Assembly (NCBI GenBank): GCA_013824715.1
Contig: PNOH01000004.1
Span: 62,001 to 126,000, forward strand
Origin: Odoribacter sp.
GTDB taxonomy: Bacteria; Bacteroidota; Bacteroidia; Bacteroidales; Prolixibacteraceae
Direction: 5' to 3'
DNA: 64,000 nt
Numbering within the stretch: the first letter of the stretch is position 1; each line of letters opens with the position of its first letter. Made by a program: the position numbers and the translations under genes. The notes beneath the pieces were generated by a model. It was given only the letters and a program-made list of their open reading frames with translations. It had not been told where the DNA came from and made no database searches. Shown piece after piece: positions 10,064-18,421 of the stretch.

Positions 10064-10582
10064 TTACCAGTTGGCTATTGATGCATTAAAAATGTCGTCA
10101 GTCAGTTTTTTTATGATTTCAGTAACAAGGGTTTCTTCAGCATCGCTGAGCGATCGGTTACTGTCAAAATCTTCGAAAGCTGTAAACGTTTTTTCCCAGT
10201 CTTGATCGTGTTCTTTATTGTTGGTATATTTTACTTTAATTGACACAGTTAATCTGTTTTGTGCGGCAAGGTCGCCCTCCTGAATATTCATTGGCCTGAC
10301 TTCATAATCGGTTATCTGTCCGGTGAACTCAAGGTCGCCATTTTCTGAAATCTGGCTGTAAGATGTTTGCCTGATCAGTTTGTCCTGTAATCCATCTGTT
10401 AATTGCTGGCTAAGGTTAGGATTTACCAGTCGGGCACGGTTGGGGAAATAGTCCACTGAGAAAGTTTTCACACCAACCATCGGCACTGCACCGGTAAAGG
10501 AATAACTGATTTTACATGCCGTAAATACGACCGCAAACAGGAAGATTGAAAACAAGATAAATATGGCGCTCCGTTTTGTCAT
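10064..10582 (-). CDS. lptE: LptE-family LPS-assembly lipoprotein
   Basis: A 172-residue lipoprotein (signal plus lipobox FTAC, residues about 19-22). The core matches the Bacteroidetes LptE family: TFSVDYFPNRARLVNPNLSQ, a helix with QQLTDGLQDKLIRQT, then beta strands GDLEFTGQITDYEVRP and a closing amphipathic helix. LptE plugs the LptD barrel in the outer membrane for lipopolysaccharide export. It lies 2 bp after the sigma54 activator gene. Length fits the family. The next-door gene kdsB also serves LPS synthesis. Confidence 0.85.
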   Translation of the reverse strand: MTKRSAIFILFSIFLFAVVFTACKISYSFTGAVPMVGVKTFSVDYFPNRARLVNPNLSQQLTDGLQDKLIRQTSYSQISENGDLEFTGQITDYEVRPMNIQEGDLAAQNRLTVSIKVKYTNNKEHDQDWEKTFTAFEDFDSNRSLSDAEETLVTEIIKKLTDDIFNASIANW

Positions 10583-10584
10583 AG

Positions 10585-11817
10585 TTAGTCAATGTTGTAT
10601 TCTTTGATTTTCCGGTATAAGGTTCGTTCCGATATGCCCAGTTCGCGGGCAGCATATTTACGTTTGCCTTTGTGTTTTTCGAGCGATTTCCGAATCATTT
10701 CCACTTCCTTGTCTTCAAGCGACAACGATTCTTCAACGAATTCTTCGGTGTCATAAATATTTTCATGAACTGCAGGTTTTATTGTACCCCGATTGGGTGC
10801 AGGTTGGTCAGGAATATAATTCCCGTTTTCGGTTTGATAAAGTTTGCGGATCAATTGGGCATTATCGTCATGAACATTAGCCCCCGCTTTTTCATTCTGA
10901 AGAATATCATGGACCAGTTTTTTCAGGTCGTTCATATCTTTTTTCATGTCGAACAGAATCTGGTAAAGGATTTCGCGTTCCGATGAAAAGGTTTTCTCAT
11001 CAACACCGTGATACAATGCCGGTAGTTTGCTTTCGTTGTGTACCGGAATATAATGCTGCAGGGTTTTGGCGTCAATCAGTCTTTCCTTTTCAATAATGGA
11101 GATCTGCTCCGTGATGTTTTTTAATTGACGGACATTTCCGGGCCAGTGATAATCGAGTAAAACTGAAATAGCCTCATTATCGAGCCTGATTGCCGGCATG
11201 CGGTATTTGTCGGCAAAATCGGAGGCGAATTTGCGGAAAAGCAGGTGAACATCTTCGGTACGGTCGCGTAGTGGCAATACCCTGATTGGCACCGTATTTA
11301 AACGATAGTATAAATCTTCGCGAAATTTTCCTTTTTCGATGGCCTCCGGAATGTTTAAATTGGTAGCAGCAACCACACGCACATTGGTTTTGAGTACTTT
11401 CGACGAACCAACTTTCATGAATTCACCGGCTTCGAGAACACGGAGCAGGCGAACCTGGGTTGAAAGCGGCAGTTCTCCAATTTCATCGAGGAAAATGGTT
11501 CCTCCGTCGGATTCTTCAAAATAACCTTTCCGATCGGCCAAGGCACCGGTAAACGATCCTTTTTCGTGTCCGAAAAGTTCCGAATCAATGGTCCCTTCAG
11601 GAATAGCGCCGCAGTTTACGGCAATGTATTTTCCATGTTTACGTGCCGAAAACTGGTGGATAATCTGAGGAAAAGATTCTTTTCCTGTTCCGCTTTCGCC
11701 GGTTATCAAAACCGAAAGATCGGTGGGCGCCACCTGAACTGCGATTTCTATCACATGAAGCAATGCGGGCGAACTGCCAATAATTCCAAAGCGTTGTTTT
11801 ATTTCCTGAATATCCAT
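10585..11817 (-). CDS. Sigma54-dependent transcriptional activator without receiver domain
   Basis: A 410-residue AAA+ enhancer-binding protein. Residues about 10-240 form the sigma54-interaction domain: Walker [10 protein letters not shown], the sigma54-contact loop GSFTGA (family form GAFTGA), Walker [13 protein letters not shown], and the arginine-finger region [16 protein letters not shown]. The C-terminus carries a Fis-type helix-turn-helix ([23 protein letters not shown]). There is no N-terminal receiver or GAF domain, so activity must be set by expression, by the linker (about 270-350) or by a partner. It is the first gene of the lptE-secG operon, as in many Bacteroidetes. Confidence 0.93.
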   Translation of the reverse strand: MDIQEIKQRFGIIGSSPALLHVIEIAVQVAPTDLSVLITGESGTGKESFPQIIHQFSARKHGKYIAVNCGAIPEGTIDSELFGHEKGSFTGALADRKGYFEESDGGTIFLDEIGELPLSTQVRLLRVLEAGEFMKVGSSKVLKTNVRVVAATNLNIPEAIEKGKFREDLYYRLNTVPIRVLPLRDRTEDVHLLFRKFASDFADKYRMPAIRLDNEAISVLLDYHWPGNVRQLKNITEQISIIEKERLIDAKTLQHYIPVHNESKLPALYHGVDEKTFSSEREILYQILFDMKKDMNDLKKLVHDILQNEKAGANVHDDNAQLIRKLYQTENGNYIPDQPAPNRGTIKPAVHENIYDTEEFVEESLSLEDKEVEMIRKSLEKHKGKRKYAARELGISERTLYRKIKEYNID

Positions 11818-11834
11818 TGTAAGGACAATATGTT

Positions 11835-11850
11835 TAACTTTGCAAAATTA
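11835..11850. promoter_or_regulatory. Face-to-face -7 boxes for kdsB and the sigma54-activator operon
   Basis: TAACTTTG (11835-11842, plus strand, for kdsB) directly abuts the reverse complement of TAATTTTG (11850-11843, minus strand, for the 11817 operon). Both match TAnnTTTG. Each transcript would begin inside the other promoter, so the two genes probably compete for polymerase. Confidence 0.55.
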
Positions 11851-11880
11851 CAATTTTAACCTTTAAGTACTGTTTAAACG

Positions 11881-12621
11881 ATGAACTTTATTGGAATTAT
11901 CCCGGCTCGTTTTCAATCAACCCGTTTTCCGGGAAAACCACTGGCTCATTTGGGAGAAAAACCCATCATTCAGTGGGTTTACGAAAATGCCAAAAAAGCA
12001 CTTGACGAAGTTTATGTAGCTACCGACGATGAACGGATTTATCAGGCTGTTGAGGCTTTTGGAGGAAAGGCTGTTTATACTTCGGCCAATCATCAAAGTG
12101 GAACTGACCGATGTGCTGAAGCTGCCCAAAAACTATCTGGACATTTGAAGTTTGAGGTGGTCGTCAATATTCAGGGCGACGAACCGTTTATCAAGGCTGA
12201 ACAGATTGAAGGACTGAAGGACTGTTTTCTTTCTCCTGAAACCGAAATTGCCACGCTCATCAAACCGATTACAAATGCTGCTGAAATTACCAATATCAAT
12301 CGCCCGAAAGTGGTGATCAATAAGAATCAGGAAGCCATATATTTCAGCCGTTCGCCCATTCCATTTGTTCGTGACTTTAAACCTGAAGAATGGATCAGCA
12401 GGAATACCTTTTACAGCCACATTGGCATGTATGCCTACCGGTTCGATATTTTGCTGGAACTGACCAAATTGCCTATCAGTATTTTAGAAAAAGCTGAATC
12501 GCTCGAACAACTTCGCTGGCTCGAAAATGGTTACCGGATTAAAACAGCACAAACACTTTATGAAAATATTGGGATTGATACGCCTGAAGATTTGGAGGAA
12601 GCCAGAAAGTTTTTGAAGTAA
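11881..12621 (+). CDS. kdsB: 3-deoxy-manno-octulosonate cytidylyltransferase (CMP-Kdo synthetase)
   Basis: A 246-residue cytosolic enzyme that joins Kdo to CMP for lipopolysaccharide inner-core synthesis. Family marks: IIPARFQSTRFPGKPL at residues 5-20 (nucleotide-binding loop), VYVATDDERI, SGTDRCAEA, VVNIQGDEPF and YFSRSPIPF, with the usual length of about 250. It is divergent from the lptE operon, which acts later in the same pathway. Start at 11881 fits a short leader after the -7 box. Confidence 0.97.
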   Translation: MNFIGIIPARFQSTRFPGKPLAHLGEKPIIQWVYENAKKALDEVYVATDDERIYQAVEAFGGKAVYTSANHQSGTDRCAEAAQKLSGHLKFEVVVNIQGDEPFIKAEQIEGLKDCFLSPETEIATLIKPITNAAEITNINRPKVVINKNQEAIYFSRSPIPFVRDFKPEEWISRNTFYSHIGMYAYRFDILLELTKLPISILEKAESLEQLRWLENGYRIKTAQTLYENIGIDTPEDLEEARKFLK

Positions 12622-12720
12622 AACCAACAAATTAAACAGTTATGTTTCAGTGTTTTATTGATGGAAGAGAAACGATCAAACCGGATGCGTGTTTGCAATG
12701 TTACTTGTGGTGTTCAATAT

Positions 12721-12990
12721 TTATGGGAATACCCGATAAATATCTTTTCTATGAGCAAAAATTATCAATCTAATTGTTATTGATGTGATTAGCTCAAATC
12801 CTAATCTATAATCACCAATCCTGGTTCTGTAATAATTTTTGTATCCAATTAACTTCTTTGTATTCTTAATTTTATTTACAGTAGGAGAATTTTCAATTTC
12901 AATTATCAGATTTTCAATTTTAGAGTTAAGCTCCGAATCTCTAATTTTGACAATACTTTTCAAGAACGATTTGTCATATTCAATAATCAT
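12721..12990 (-). CDS. RelE/ParE-family toxin
   Basis: An 89-residue protein with the RelE/ParE fold pattern: MIIEYDKSFLKSIVKI at the start, a two-helix segment, then IGYKNYYRTRIGDYRLGFEL and the closing strand LIIFAHRKDIYRVFP. YRxRxGDYR and the terminal HRKDIY are typical of mRNA-cleaving RelE toxins. The gene overlaps the upstream 65-aa gene by 4 bp (ATGA). The 99 bases between it and kdsB contain only a short unsupported reading frame. Confidence 0.85.
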   Translation of the reverse strand: MIIEYDKSFLKSIVKIRDSELNSKIENLIIEIENSPTVNKIKNTKKLIGYKNYYRTRIGDYRLGFELITSITIRLIIFAHRKDIYRVFP

Positions 12991-13184
12991 TTTCTCCTAA
13001 GCTTTTTCATGATAATATCACGACTGACAGTTTCATTTGTTTTTACTTTGTCCATTAACGAACCTAATGCAAAATCCTCATATTGTTCATCTTTCAACGA
13101 CAACACATTTCCACCTAATCTTTTGGCTAAATCTGAAAGTATTTTATTACTTTTTTTATCTGCCTGTATTACAATTGCACCCAT
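12987..13184 (-). CDS. Antitoxin partner of the RelE-type toxin
   Basis: A 65-residue protein directly upstream of, and overlapping by 4 bp, the RelE-like gene. It begins MGAIVIQADKKSNKILSDLA and ends in a charged tail (MDKVKTNETVSRDIIMKKLRRK, residues about 43-65); the pattern 'LAKRLGGNVLSLKDEQYEDFALGSLM' (part) recurs in small Bacteroidetes antitoxins paired with RelE. It probably represses its own operon. Assignment is by context. Confidence 0.7.
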   Translation of the reverse strand: MGAIVIQADKKSNKILSDLAKRLGGNVLSLKDEQYEDFALGSLMDKVKTNETVSRDIIMKKLRRK

Positions 13185-13388
13185 AAAAAATTACTTTTCC
13201 CAAAGATAAACTTTTTTTAATTTCGATGGCTTAATCATTCCATATTACTTCAGTTCTGAACAAGTTCCCCGGAATATTTGTGACGGTTGAACTATGGAGC
13301 AACGAACTTCAAATTGAATGGTCCGAAGATCGAATGGTTTTCAAGACTGGTCTGACAGAGGAATGCTTTTCAGGAATAATTGCAGATA

Positions 13389-15041
13389 CTAAATCACCTC
13401 AATACCTTTTTCAGCAAGCAAATGCAGGCTCATTTCCCTAAGTTTATATTTCTGGATTTTACCACTGGCAGTCAGCGGAAATTCATTGACAAAGAAAATA
13501 TATTGCGGAATTTTATTGCGGGCAATTTTACCGCGGCAGAATTCCTGAACAGCCTCTTCAGTCAATTCAGTGCCTGATTTTAGCTTGACAAAAGCCCCAA
13601 CCTGCTCTCCATATTTTTTACTTGGCACACCAACAACTTCTATAACTTCAACTTCGGGAATGTTATAAATGAAATTTTCGATTTCTCGCGGATAAATATG
13701 TTCTCCGCCACGGATAATCATGTCTTTGATACGGCCTGTGATCCGGTAAAACCCATCGGGAGTTTTCACTGCCAGGTCGCCCGAATGAAGCCATCCATCC
13801 TTATCGATTGTTTTAGAAGTTGCTTCCGGATTGTTGTAATAGCCTTTCATCAGGTTGTAGCCCCGGCAGCAAATTTCGCCCTGTTCCCCAAGCGGGCAAT
13901 CTTCGCCGGTATCAGGATTCATAATTTTTACTTCTACATTTGGAAATTCAAACCCAACGGTGGTTGCGCGTACTTCAGGTGAATTATGGGTGCGGGTCGC
14001 AGTCATTCCCGGTGAAGTTTCTGTCAGGCCATAAACAATAATGATATCTTTCATGTGCATTTTTTGCATCACCTGATTCATGGTTTCGATGGGGCAGAGG
14101 TCGCCGGCCATGATTCCGGTACGCAGCGAACTCAAATCAAACAGATTAAACATCGGATGGTTCAGCTCGGCAATAAACATAGTCGGAACGCTGAACAGGG
14201 CCGTACACTTTTCTTTTTCGACAGAAGCCAAAACCATCAACGGATCAAAATCTTCGACCATTACCATGGTACATCCGTGAGTAATTACTGTACATAAAGC
14301 TAACCCGCTGCCAAAACAATGGAAAAGCGGAACACAAACCAATAAGCGTTCATGGTGGGTAAATCTCATACACTCGCCTGCCGCGAAACCGTTATTCAGA
14401 ATATTGTGATGTGTAAGCATCACTCCTTTGGGAAAGCCTGTTGTTCCTGAAGTATATTGCATATTCACTACGTCGTGGCAACTGATGTTTTCTTTGATTA
14501 GTTCTAGTTCCATATCGTCAATATGGCTTCCCAGTAAAATGAGTTCGGAAGTGTTGTACATTCCGCGGTGCTTTTGCGGACCAATGAAAATGACATTCTG
14601 AAGCTTCGGAAATATTTCGCTCTTAAGATTCCCGCGCTGACTGTTTTTCAGTTCAGGAACCAAATCAAAAATCATGTTTATGTAATCGCTATCCCGGAAT
14701 CCATCAACCAGACAAAGAGTGTGGATGTCGGCATTCTTAAGAAGGTATTCCAATTCAACCGATTTATAATTGGTATTGATGGTCACCAGAACAGCCCCTA
14801 TTTTGGCCGTAGCAAACATAAAAGTGAGCCAGTCGGGAACATTGTTTGCCAAAATACCAACTTTATCATCTGTGCCTACCCCGATGTATAACAGGCCTTT
14901 GGCCAGTTGATCGACCCGCTCGTTAAATTGTGAATACGTGAAACGTAAATTCCGGTCGGCATATACCATAAACTCCCGGTCAGGTGTTTCGGTAGCATAC
15001 TTTTCAAGTAATTCGCCCAGAGTATATTCGATTAATTGCAT
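13389..15041 (-). CDS. Acyl-CoA synthetase (AMP-dependent ligase)
   Basis: A 550-residue member of the adenylate-forming superfamily that activates a fatty or other carboxylic acid to its CoA thioester through an acyl-AMP. Seen: P-loop [18 protein letters not shown] near 200, YGLTETSP near 335, [21 protein letters not shown], the hinge-adjacent [21 protein letters not shown], and the catalytic lysine of the C-terminal domain in [12 protein letters not shown] near 530. Length and domain order are normal. It lies 30 bp after the XRE-cupin regulator gene, a pairing seen in many bacteria. Chain-length preference cannot be read from sequence. Confidence 0.9.
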   Translation of the reverse strand: MQLIEYTLGELLEKYATETPDREFMVYADRNLRFTYSQFNERVDQLAKGLLYIGVGTDDKVGILANNVPDWLTFMFATAKIGAVLVTINTNYKSVELEYLLKNADIHTLCLVDGFRDSDYINMIFDLVPELKNSQRGNLKSEIFPKLQNVIFIGPQKHRGMYNTSELILLGSHIDDMELELIKENISCHDVVNMQYTSGTTGFPKGVMLTHHNILNNGFAAGECMRFTHHERLLVCVPLFHCFGSGLALCTVITHGCTMVMVEDFDPLMVLASVEKEKCTALFSVPTMFIAELNHPMFNLFDLSSLRTGIMAGDLCPIETMNQVMQKMHMKDIIIVYGLTETSPGMTATRTHNSPEVRATTVGFEFPNVEVKIMNPDTGEDCPLGEQGEICCRGYNLMKGYYNNPEATSKTIDKDGWLHSGDLAVKTPDGFYRITGRIKDMIIRGGEHIYPREIENFIYNIPEVEVIEVVGVPSKKYGEQVGAFVKLKSGTELTEEAVQEFCRGKIARNKIPQYIFFVNEFPLTASGKIQKYKLREMSLHLLAEKGIEVI

Positions 15042-15071
15042 GAAGTCTGATTTTCAGAATGGAATAAAAAA

Positions 15072-15647
15072 CTAGAAAGGTGCATATACAACTGCCAGAA
15101 TCCGGGCCGAAAGGTTATTCCCGGCATGAACATTATGCAGCACAATGGAATCCAGGTAAATGCTGTCTCCTTTGTCCAGCTTGTATATTTCCTTTCCATA
15201 ATTGATTTCAACAGCGCCTTCGAGGACATAAATAAACTCTTCCCCTTCGTGCGAAGAAAGCATGTAATCTGATTTGAGCCCTGGTTCAATGTCAACAATA
15301 AATGGCTCCATATTACGGCCGGCTTTATCAAAGGCAAGCGAGTAAAAGTTCAGGTGTTCGCGTGTCTCGCCCGATTGGGAAGTAAACCGAACTCCTTTAT
15401 GATGTTCGCCCGAACGGACCAATACCGGGCCATAAGAATCACTGTCGTCGAGAAAAGTACCTAAACGAACCCCCAGGGCACGGGCAATTTTAATAAGCGG
15501 AGCCAGTGAAGGAACATTTTTTCCCTTTTCAATTTTCTCAATCATTGCGATATCCATTCCACTTCGTTCGGCCAGTTCCTCGAGGCTGACCTTTTTCATT
15601 TCCCGAATTTGTTTAATTTTTTCACCTACATATTTCTCGGCTGCCAT
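15072..15647 (-). CDS. XRE-cupin transcriptional regulator
   Basis: A 191-residue regulator. Residues about 5-65 form an XRE/Cro-type helix-turn-helix (IKQIREMKKVSLEELAERSG, then IEKIEKGKNVPSLAPLIKIA) and residues about 115-190 a cupin ligand-binding barrel (SHEGEEFIYVLEGAVEINYG). I use the ATG at 15647 because a good promoter at 15677-15707 would place the alternative ATG (15704) upstream of the transcription start. It is followed by the acyl-CoA synthetase, so it probably senses an acid or acyl-CoA and controls that gene and itself. Confidence 0.85.
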   Translation of the reverse strand: MAAEKYVGEKIKQIREMKKVSLEELAERSGMDIAMIEKIEKGKNVPSLAPLIKIARALGVRLGTFLDDSDSYGPVLVRSGEHHKGVRFTSQSGETREHLNFYSLAFDKAGRNMEPFIVDIEPGLKSDYMLSSHEGEEFIYVLEGAVEINYGKEIYKLDKGDSIYLDSIVLHNVHAGNNLSARILAVVYAPF

Positions 15648-15676
15648 AATCAGGGGGATTTTTAGAGAGTGATTCA

Positions 15677-15707
15677 CAAAATTAGATTTATTTTGTTCTA
15701 ACACAAA
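15677..15707 (-). promoter_or_regulatory. Promoter of the XRE-cupin/acyl-CoA synthetase unit
   Basis: On the minus strand TTTG (15707-15704), 19 bp, TAATTTTG (15684-15677): a full consensus match. It overlaps the last codons of the upstream membrane-protein gene, so this unit can be expressed on its own, and it decides the start of the regulator at 15647. Confidence 0.7.
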
Positions 15708-16305
15708 CCGTTTTTTGTTTTAGGTACTCAACCCGCAACATAAGCATAAGCAATATCAGGATGCAAACTATTGCCCGCACAGAATAAATTGTTGCCAGAA
15801 TTCCTTTGCTCGATAATAGCGACAGCACAGGTGCAAGTAACATGCCTATCCAGATAAAAAACGATTCGCCATTTTCGCGGGTCTTCCATAACCGGCTGAT
15901 CACCGGGAAATAGGCAATTACCAGAATGCCCTGAGTTAAAGCGTGGGTTACAAAATGATTTTTGGTGATGAACCAGAATAGCACAATCACCAGAACAGCC
16001 ATCAGGCATCCTTTGTCGAAACGGCTAAAACGGGTCGTGTGGTCGCCAAACAGGTATATGGCTATTGAAACTATGGCTGTCAGGGCCAGATCGGTTGTAT
16101 TCAGAATATTATCCAGCAAGCTGAAATGATCCGATTTCAGGTAGGCGGTCAAACTGATCCCAACAGCGATTGTGAAGAAAATCCACATGGCCAGCGCCGG
16201 TTTGATCTTCTGCTTGTAAGTGAGCCGGCAATACCAAAAAGTAATGGCAAGGTTTAGAAGTGAAACACTTCCGATAGAAATTTGCCTGATCAGGTTTTCG
16301 TTCAT
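15688..16305 (-). CDS. Multi-pass membrane protein, function unknown
   Basis: A 205-residue inner-membrane protein with about six to seven hydrophobic helices (residues about 8-22, 38-54, 70-85, 100-112, 120-135, 147-165, 175-195). I start it at MNENLIRQIS (16305); an ATG eight codons earlier is possible. No family motif is recognised. It is divergent from hydG and sits upstream of the XRE-cupin gene on the same strand, but the latter has its own promoter, so a shared function is not implied. Confidence 0.6.
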   Translation of the reverse strand: MNENLIRQISIGSVSLLNLAITFWYCRLTYKQKIKPALAMWIFFTIAVGISLTAYLKSDHFSLLDNILNTTDLALTAIVSIAIYLFGDHTTRFSRFDKGCLMAVLVIVLFWFITKNHFVTHALTQGILVIAYFPVISRLWKTRENGESFFIWIGMLLAPVLSLLSSKGILATIYSVRAIVCILILLMLMLRVEYLKQKTVCVRTK

Positions 16306-16391
16306 ATTAATGAATCTTGAAGTTTGCAATCAGAATGCAATTATATCATATTATTCGAATTTTTTATCATTCATTTTTGATGATTGAATCG

Positions 16392-16399
16392 TACCTTTG
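16392..16399 (+). promoter_or_regulatory. -7 box for hydG
   Basis: TACCTTTG, a full TAnnTTTG match, 24 bp before the hydG ATG. No convincing -33 TTTG is seen at the normal spacing. Confidence 0.5.
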
Positions 16400-16422
16400 T
16401 TCTGTAATAACACACCTCTATC

Positions 16423-17808
16423 ATGTCATCATTCATTAATGAAACCGAAATAGCGCGGATACTTGAACAGAATCAAAAACCAGATCCGGCAAGAGTAAGG
16501 GCGGCGCTCAACAAGGCAAAAGAAATGAAAGGCCTTGATATGGAAGATGTGGCTGTGCTATCGAATATCAGCGACCCCATGCAGCTTTTTGAACTTTTTG
16601 AGGAGGCCAACCACATCAAGGAAAAAATATACGGTAAACGATTAGTTATTTTTGCCCCATTATACATCTCCAATCTCTGCGACAACGAATGCAGCTACTG
16701 TGCATTCAGGGCAAAGAACAAAGCTATTGTGCGACGTTCACTTACACAGGACGAGATCAAGCACGAAACAGGAATATTGGTCAACCAGGGTCATAAACGC
16801 GTATTGCTGGTTGCAGGTGAATCGTATCCCAAGGAAGGATTTCAGTATGTGATAGACTCGGTAGCTTCAGTTTATGAAGTCAAGATTGGGAATGGTGAGA
16901 TTCGCCGTGTAAACGTGAATGTTGCCCCTCTTGAAGTTGCTGAATTTAAATTACTGAAAGATGCCAATATCGGGACTTACCAGCTTTTTCAGGAAACCTA
17001 TCACCACGAAACATATAAAAAAGTTCACACAGGAGGAAAAAAAAAGGATTACAAATTCAGGGTAACTGCTCTTCACCGGGCGATGGAAGCAGGAATCGAC
17101 GATGTGGGGATCGGCGTCCTTTTCGGATTGTACAATTTCCAGTTCGAACTGCTTGCCCTGATGCAACATATCCGCGAACTTGAACAGGTTTTCGGGATTG
17201 GGCCGCACACTATAAGTGTTCCCCGGCTCGAACCTGCAACCGGATCCGATATTGCTTCACATCCGCCTTTCGCCGTTGCCGATCTCGATTTCCGCAAAAT
17301 TGTAGCCATTCTTCGCTTAGCTGTTCCTTATACTGGCATTATCATGTCAACCCGGGAAACAGCCCACATGCGTCGTGAGACGTTTGCACTGGGCGTTTCC
17401 CAGATTTCAGCCGGAAGCCGCACCAACCCGGGAGGCTACACCGATTCACTGCACGAGGCAGATGGGAGCCAATTCTCATTGGGCGACCATCGTCCGCTCG
17501 ATTTGGTAATCCGCGATGTAGCCGAAATGGGTTATATTCCTTCTTTCTGTACAGGCTGTTACCGGTTGGGACGAACCGGTCAGGATTTTATGGACCGGGC
17601 CAAACCGGGCGACATCAAGAATCACTGCGGTCCGAATGCCATTTCTACTTTTATGGAATACCTGATGGACTATGCATCATACGAAACCCGCCTGATTGGT
17701 GAAGACCTGATTGACGATGTAATCAATTCGATGGATGGGATCGCCCGCGAACGCGCCGTCATGTTACTTGAAAAGGTAAAAAAGGGCAATCATGATATGT
17801 ATTGTTGA
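16423..17808 (+). CDS. hydG: [FeFe]-hydrogenase maturase HydG (radical SAM tyrosine lyase)
   Basis: A 461-residue radical SAM enzyme that splits tyrosine to make the CO and CN- ligands of the hydrogenase H-cluster. The radical SAM site is CDNECSYC (CX3CX2C) near residue 86. The C-terminal CTGC followed after exactly 22 residues by Cys (CX2CX22C, near 378-404) binds the second, dangler-iron cluster and separates HydG from the thiamine enzyme ThiH. Length is normal. It is a single gene: neither hydE, hydF nor a hydrogenase gene lies within this window, so its partners must be encoded elsewhere. Confidence 0.95.
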   Translation: MSSFINETEIARILEQNQKPDPARVRAALNKAKEMKGLDMEDVAVLSNISDPMQLFELFEEANHIKEKIYGKRLVIFAPLYISNLCDNECSYCAFRAKNKAIVRRSLTQDEIKHETGILVNQGHKRVLLVAGESYPKEGFQYVIDSVASVYEVKIGNGEIRRVNVNVAPLEVAEFKLLKDANIGTYQLFQETYHHETYKKVHTGGKKKDYKFRVTALHRAMEAGIDDVGIGVLFGLYNFQFELLALMQHIRELEQVFGIGPHTISVPRLEPATGSDIASHPPFAVADLDFRKIVAILRLAVPYTGIIMSTRETAHMRRETFALGVSQISAGSRTNPGGYTDSLHEADGSQFSLGDHRPLDLVIRDVAEMGYIPSFCTGCYRLGRTGQDFMDRAKPGDIKNHCGPNAISTFMEYLMDYASYETRLIGEDLIDDVINSMDGIARERAVMLLEKVKKGNHDMYC

Positions 17809-18128
17809 AAACTCCGAGCGTTCGGTCGTAGTAGCCAGTAGGCTATGAAGATGTGTTGAAGTTTTCGGGTTGTCAGGGTTGTCAATGTTGTCCGATTCCG
17901 TTGTCAGAAAATTTTACCACAAAGCAAAACCGTCTAACCATTCTGACATTTAACCATTCAACAATTTGAAAAACAAATGCAGAAGAATGTTCTTAATCTT
18001 GGATTTAGGTAATTTTTGGATTTGCTATTTAAAATAATTCTAAATAATTGTTAACGGGTTTTGTTTTTTGGATAAATCTTCTTAGTTTGGCCAAAGAAAT
18101 TAATAATAACTACTTAAAAATGTACATC
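17809..18128. other. 320-bp intergenic region with GTTGTC repeats and a promoter
   Basis: Between hydG and the small exported protein. Around 17868-17915 the motif GTTGTC recurs four times at irregular spacing, and a short hairpin TAGCC-AGTA-GGCTA lies just before it, without a T-run. No convincing reading frame or RNA gene is seen. The right end carries the promoter of the next gene. Confidence 0.4.
18060..18089 (+). promoter_or_regulatory. Probable promoter of the small exported protein
   Basis: TTTG (18060-18063), 18 bp, TTAGTTTG (18082-18089), one mismatch to TAnnTTTG. The leader to the ATG at 18129 would be about 33 nt. This position argues against the upstream ATG at 18048. Confidence 0.45.
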
Positions 18129-18323
18129 ATGAAAAGATTAGCAATGGTTTTAGCAGTAGCTTTTACAATGGGATTAGCTGCATCTTCAGTATCCGCATCA
18201 ACAAAAGACGAAAAGAAAACTGAAAAGAAAGAATGCTGTGCTAAGGCAAAAGAATGTTCGAAAGAGGCCAAAGCTGAATGCGCCAAGGAGAAAAAAGCTG
18301 AAACTTCAACTGAAAAGAAATAA
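18129..18323 (+). CDS. Small exported Lys/Glu/Cys-rich protein
   Basis: A 64-residue protein: signal peptide MKRLAMVLAVAFTMGLAASS with cleavage near SVSA, then about 40 residues made almost only of K, E, A, C, T and S, with four cysteines (KKECCAKAKECSKEAKAEC). The tail resembles low-complexity repeats K-E-C/A. No known domain. The cysteines could bind metal or be lipid or disulfide linked, but nothing decides this. The gene has its own promoter and a good terminator, which supports it being real and well expressed. The start is ATG 18129; an ATG at 18120 is possible. Confidence 0.65.
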   Translation: MKRLAMVLAVAFTMGLAASSVSASTKDEKKTEKKECCAKAKECSKEAKAECAKEKKAETSTEKK

Positions 18324-18347
18324 TTTCTTTAAAGAGTTTAGTAGAAG

Positions 18348-18379
18348 AAAAATGACCGGAATCCCCGGTCATTTTCGTT
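18348..18379 (+). terminator. Intrinsic terminator after the small exported protein
   Basis: A perfect 11-bp stem AAAATGACCGG / CCGGTCATTTT with a 5-base loop, 25 bp past the stop. The A/T ends make it usable in both directions, but on the minus strand it lies 43 bp past the aldo/keto reductase stop, so it may serve both genes. Confidence 0.8.
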
Positions 18380-18421
18380 TTAGATGGATTTATTCCTTGC
18401 CTTCATCCAATATTTTCAGGC

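Noticed and set aside
12663-12768. Short frame after kdsB beginning MFQCFIDG
   Set aside because: About 43 codons running into the antisense of the RelE-type toxin; no signal or family, and its second half is clearly the toxin's complement. Considered chance or a remnant.
17811-17860. Hairpin TAGCC-AGTA-GGCTA after hydG as a terminator
   Set aside because: The stem is only 5 bp and no T-run follows.
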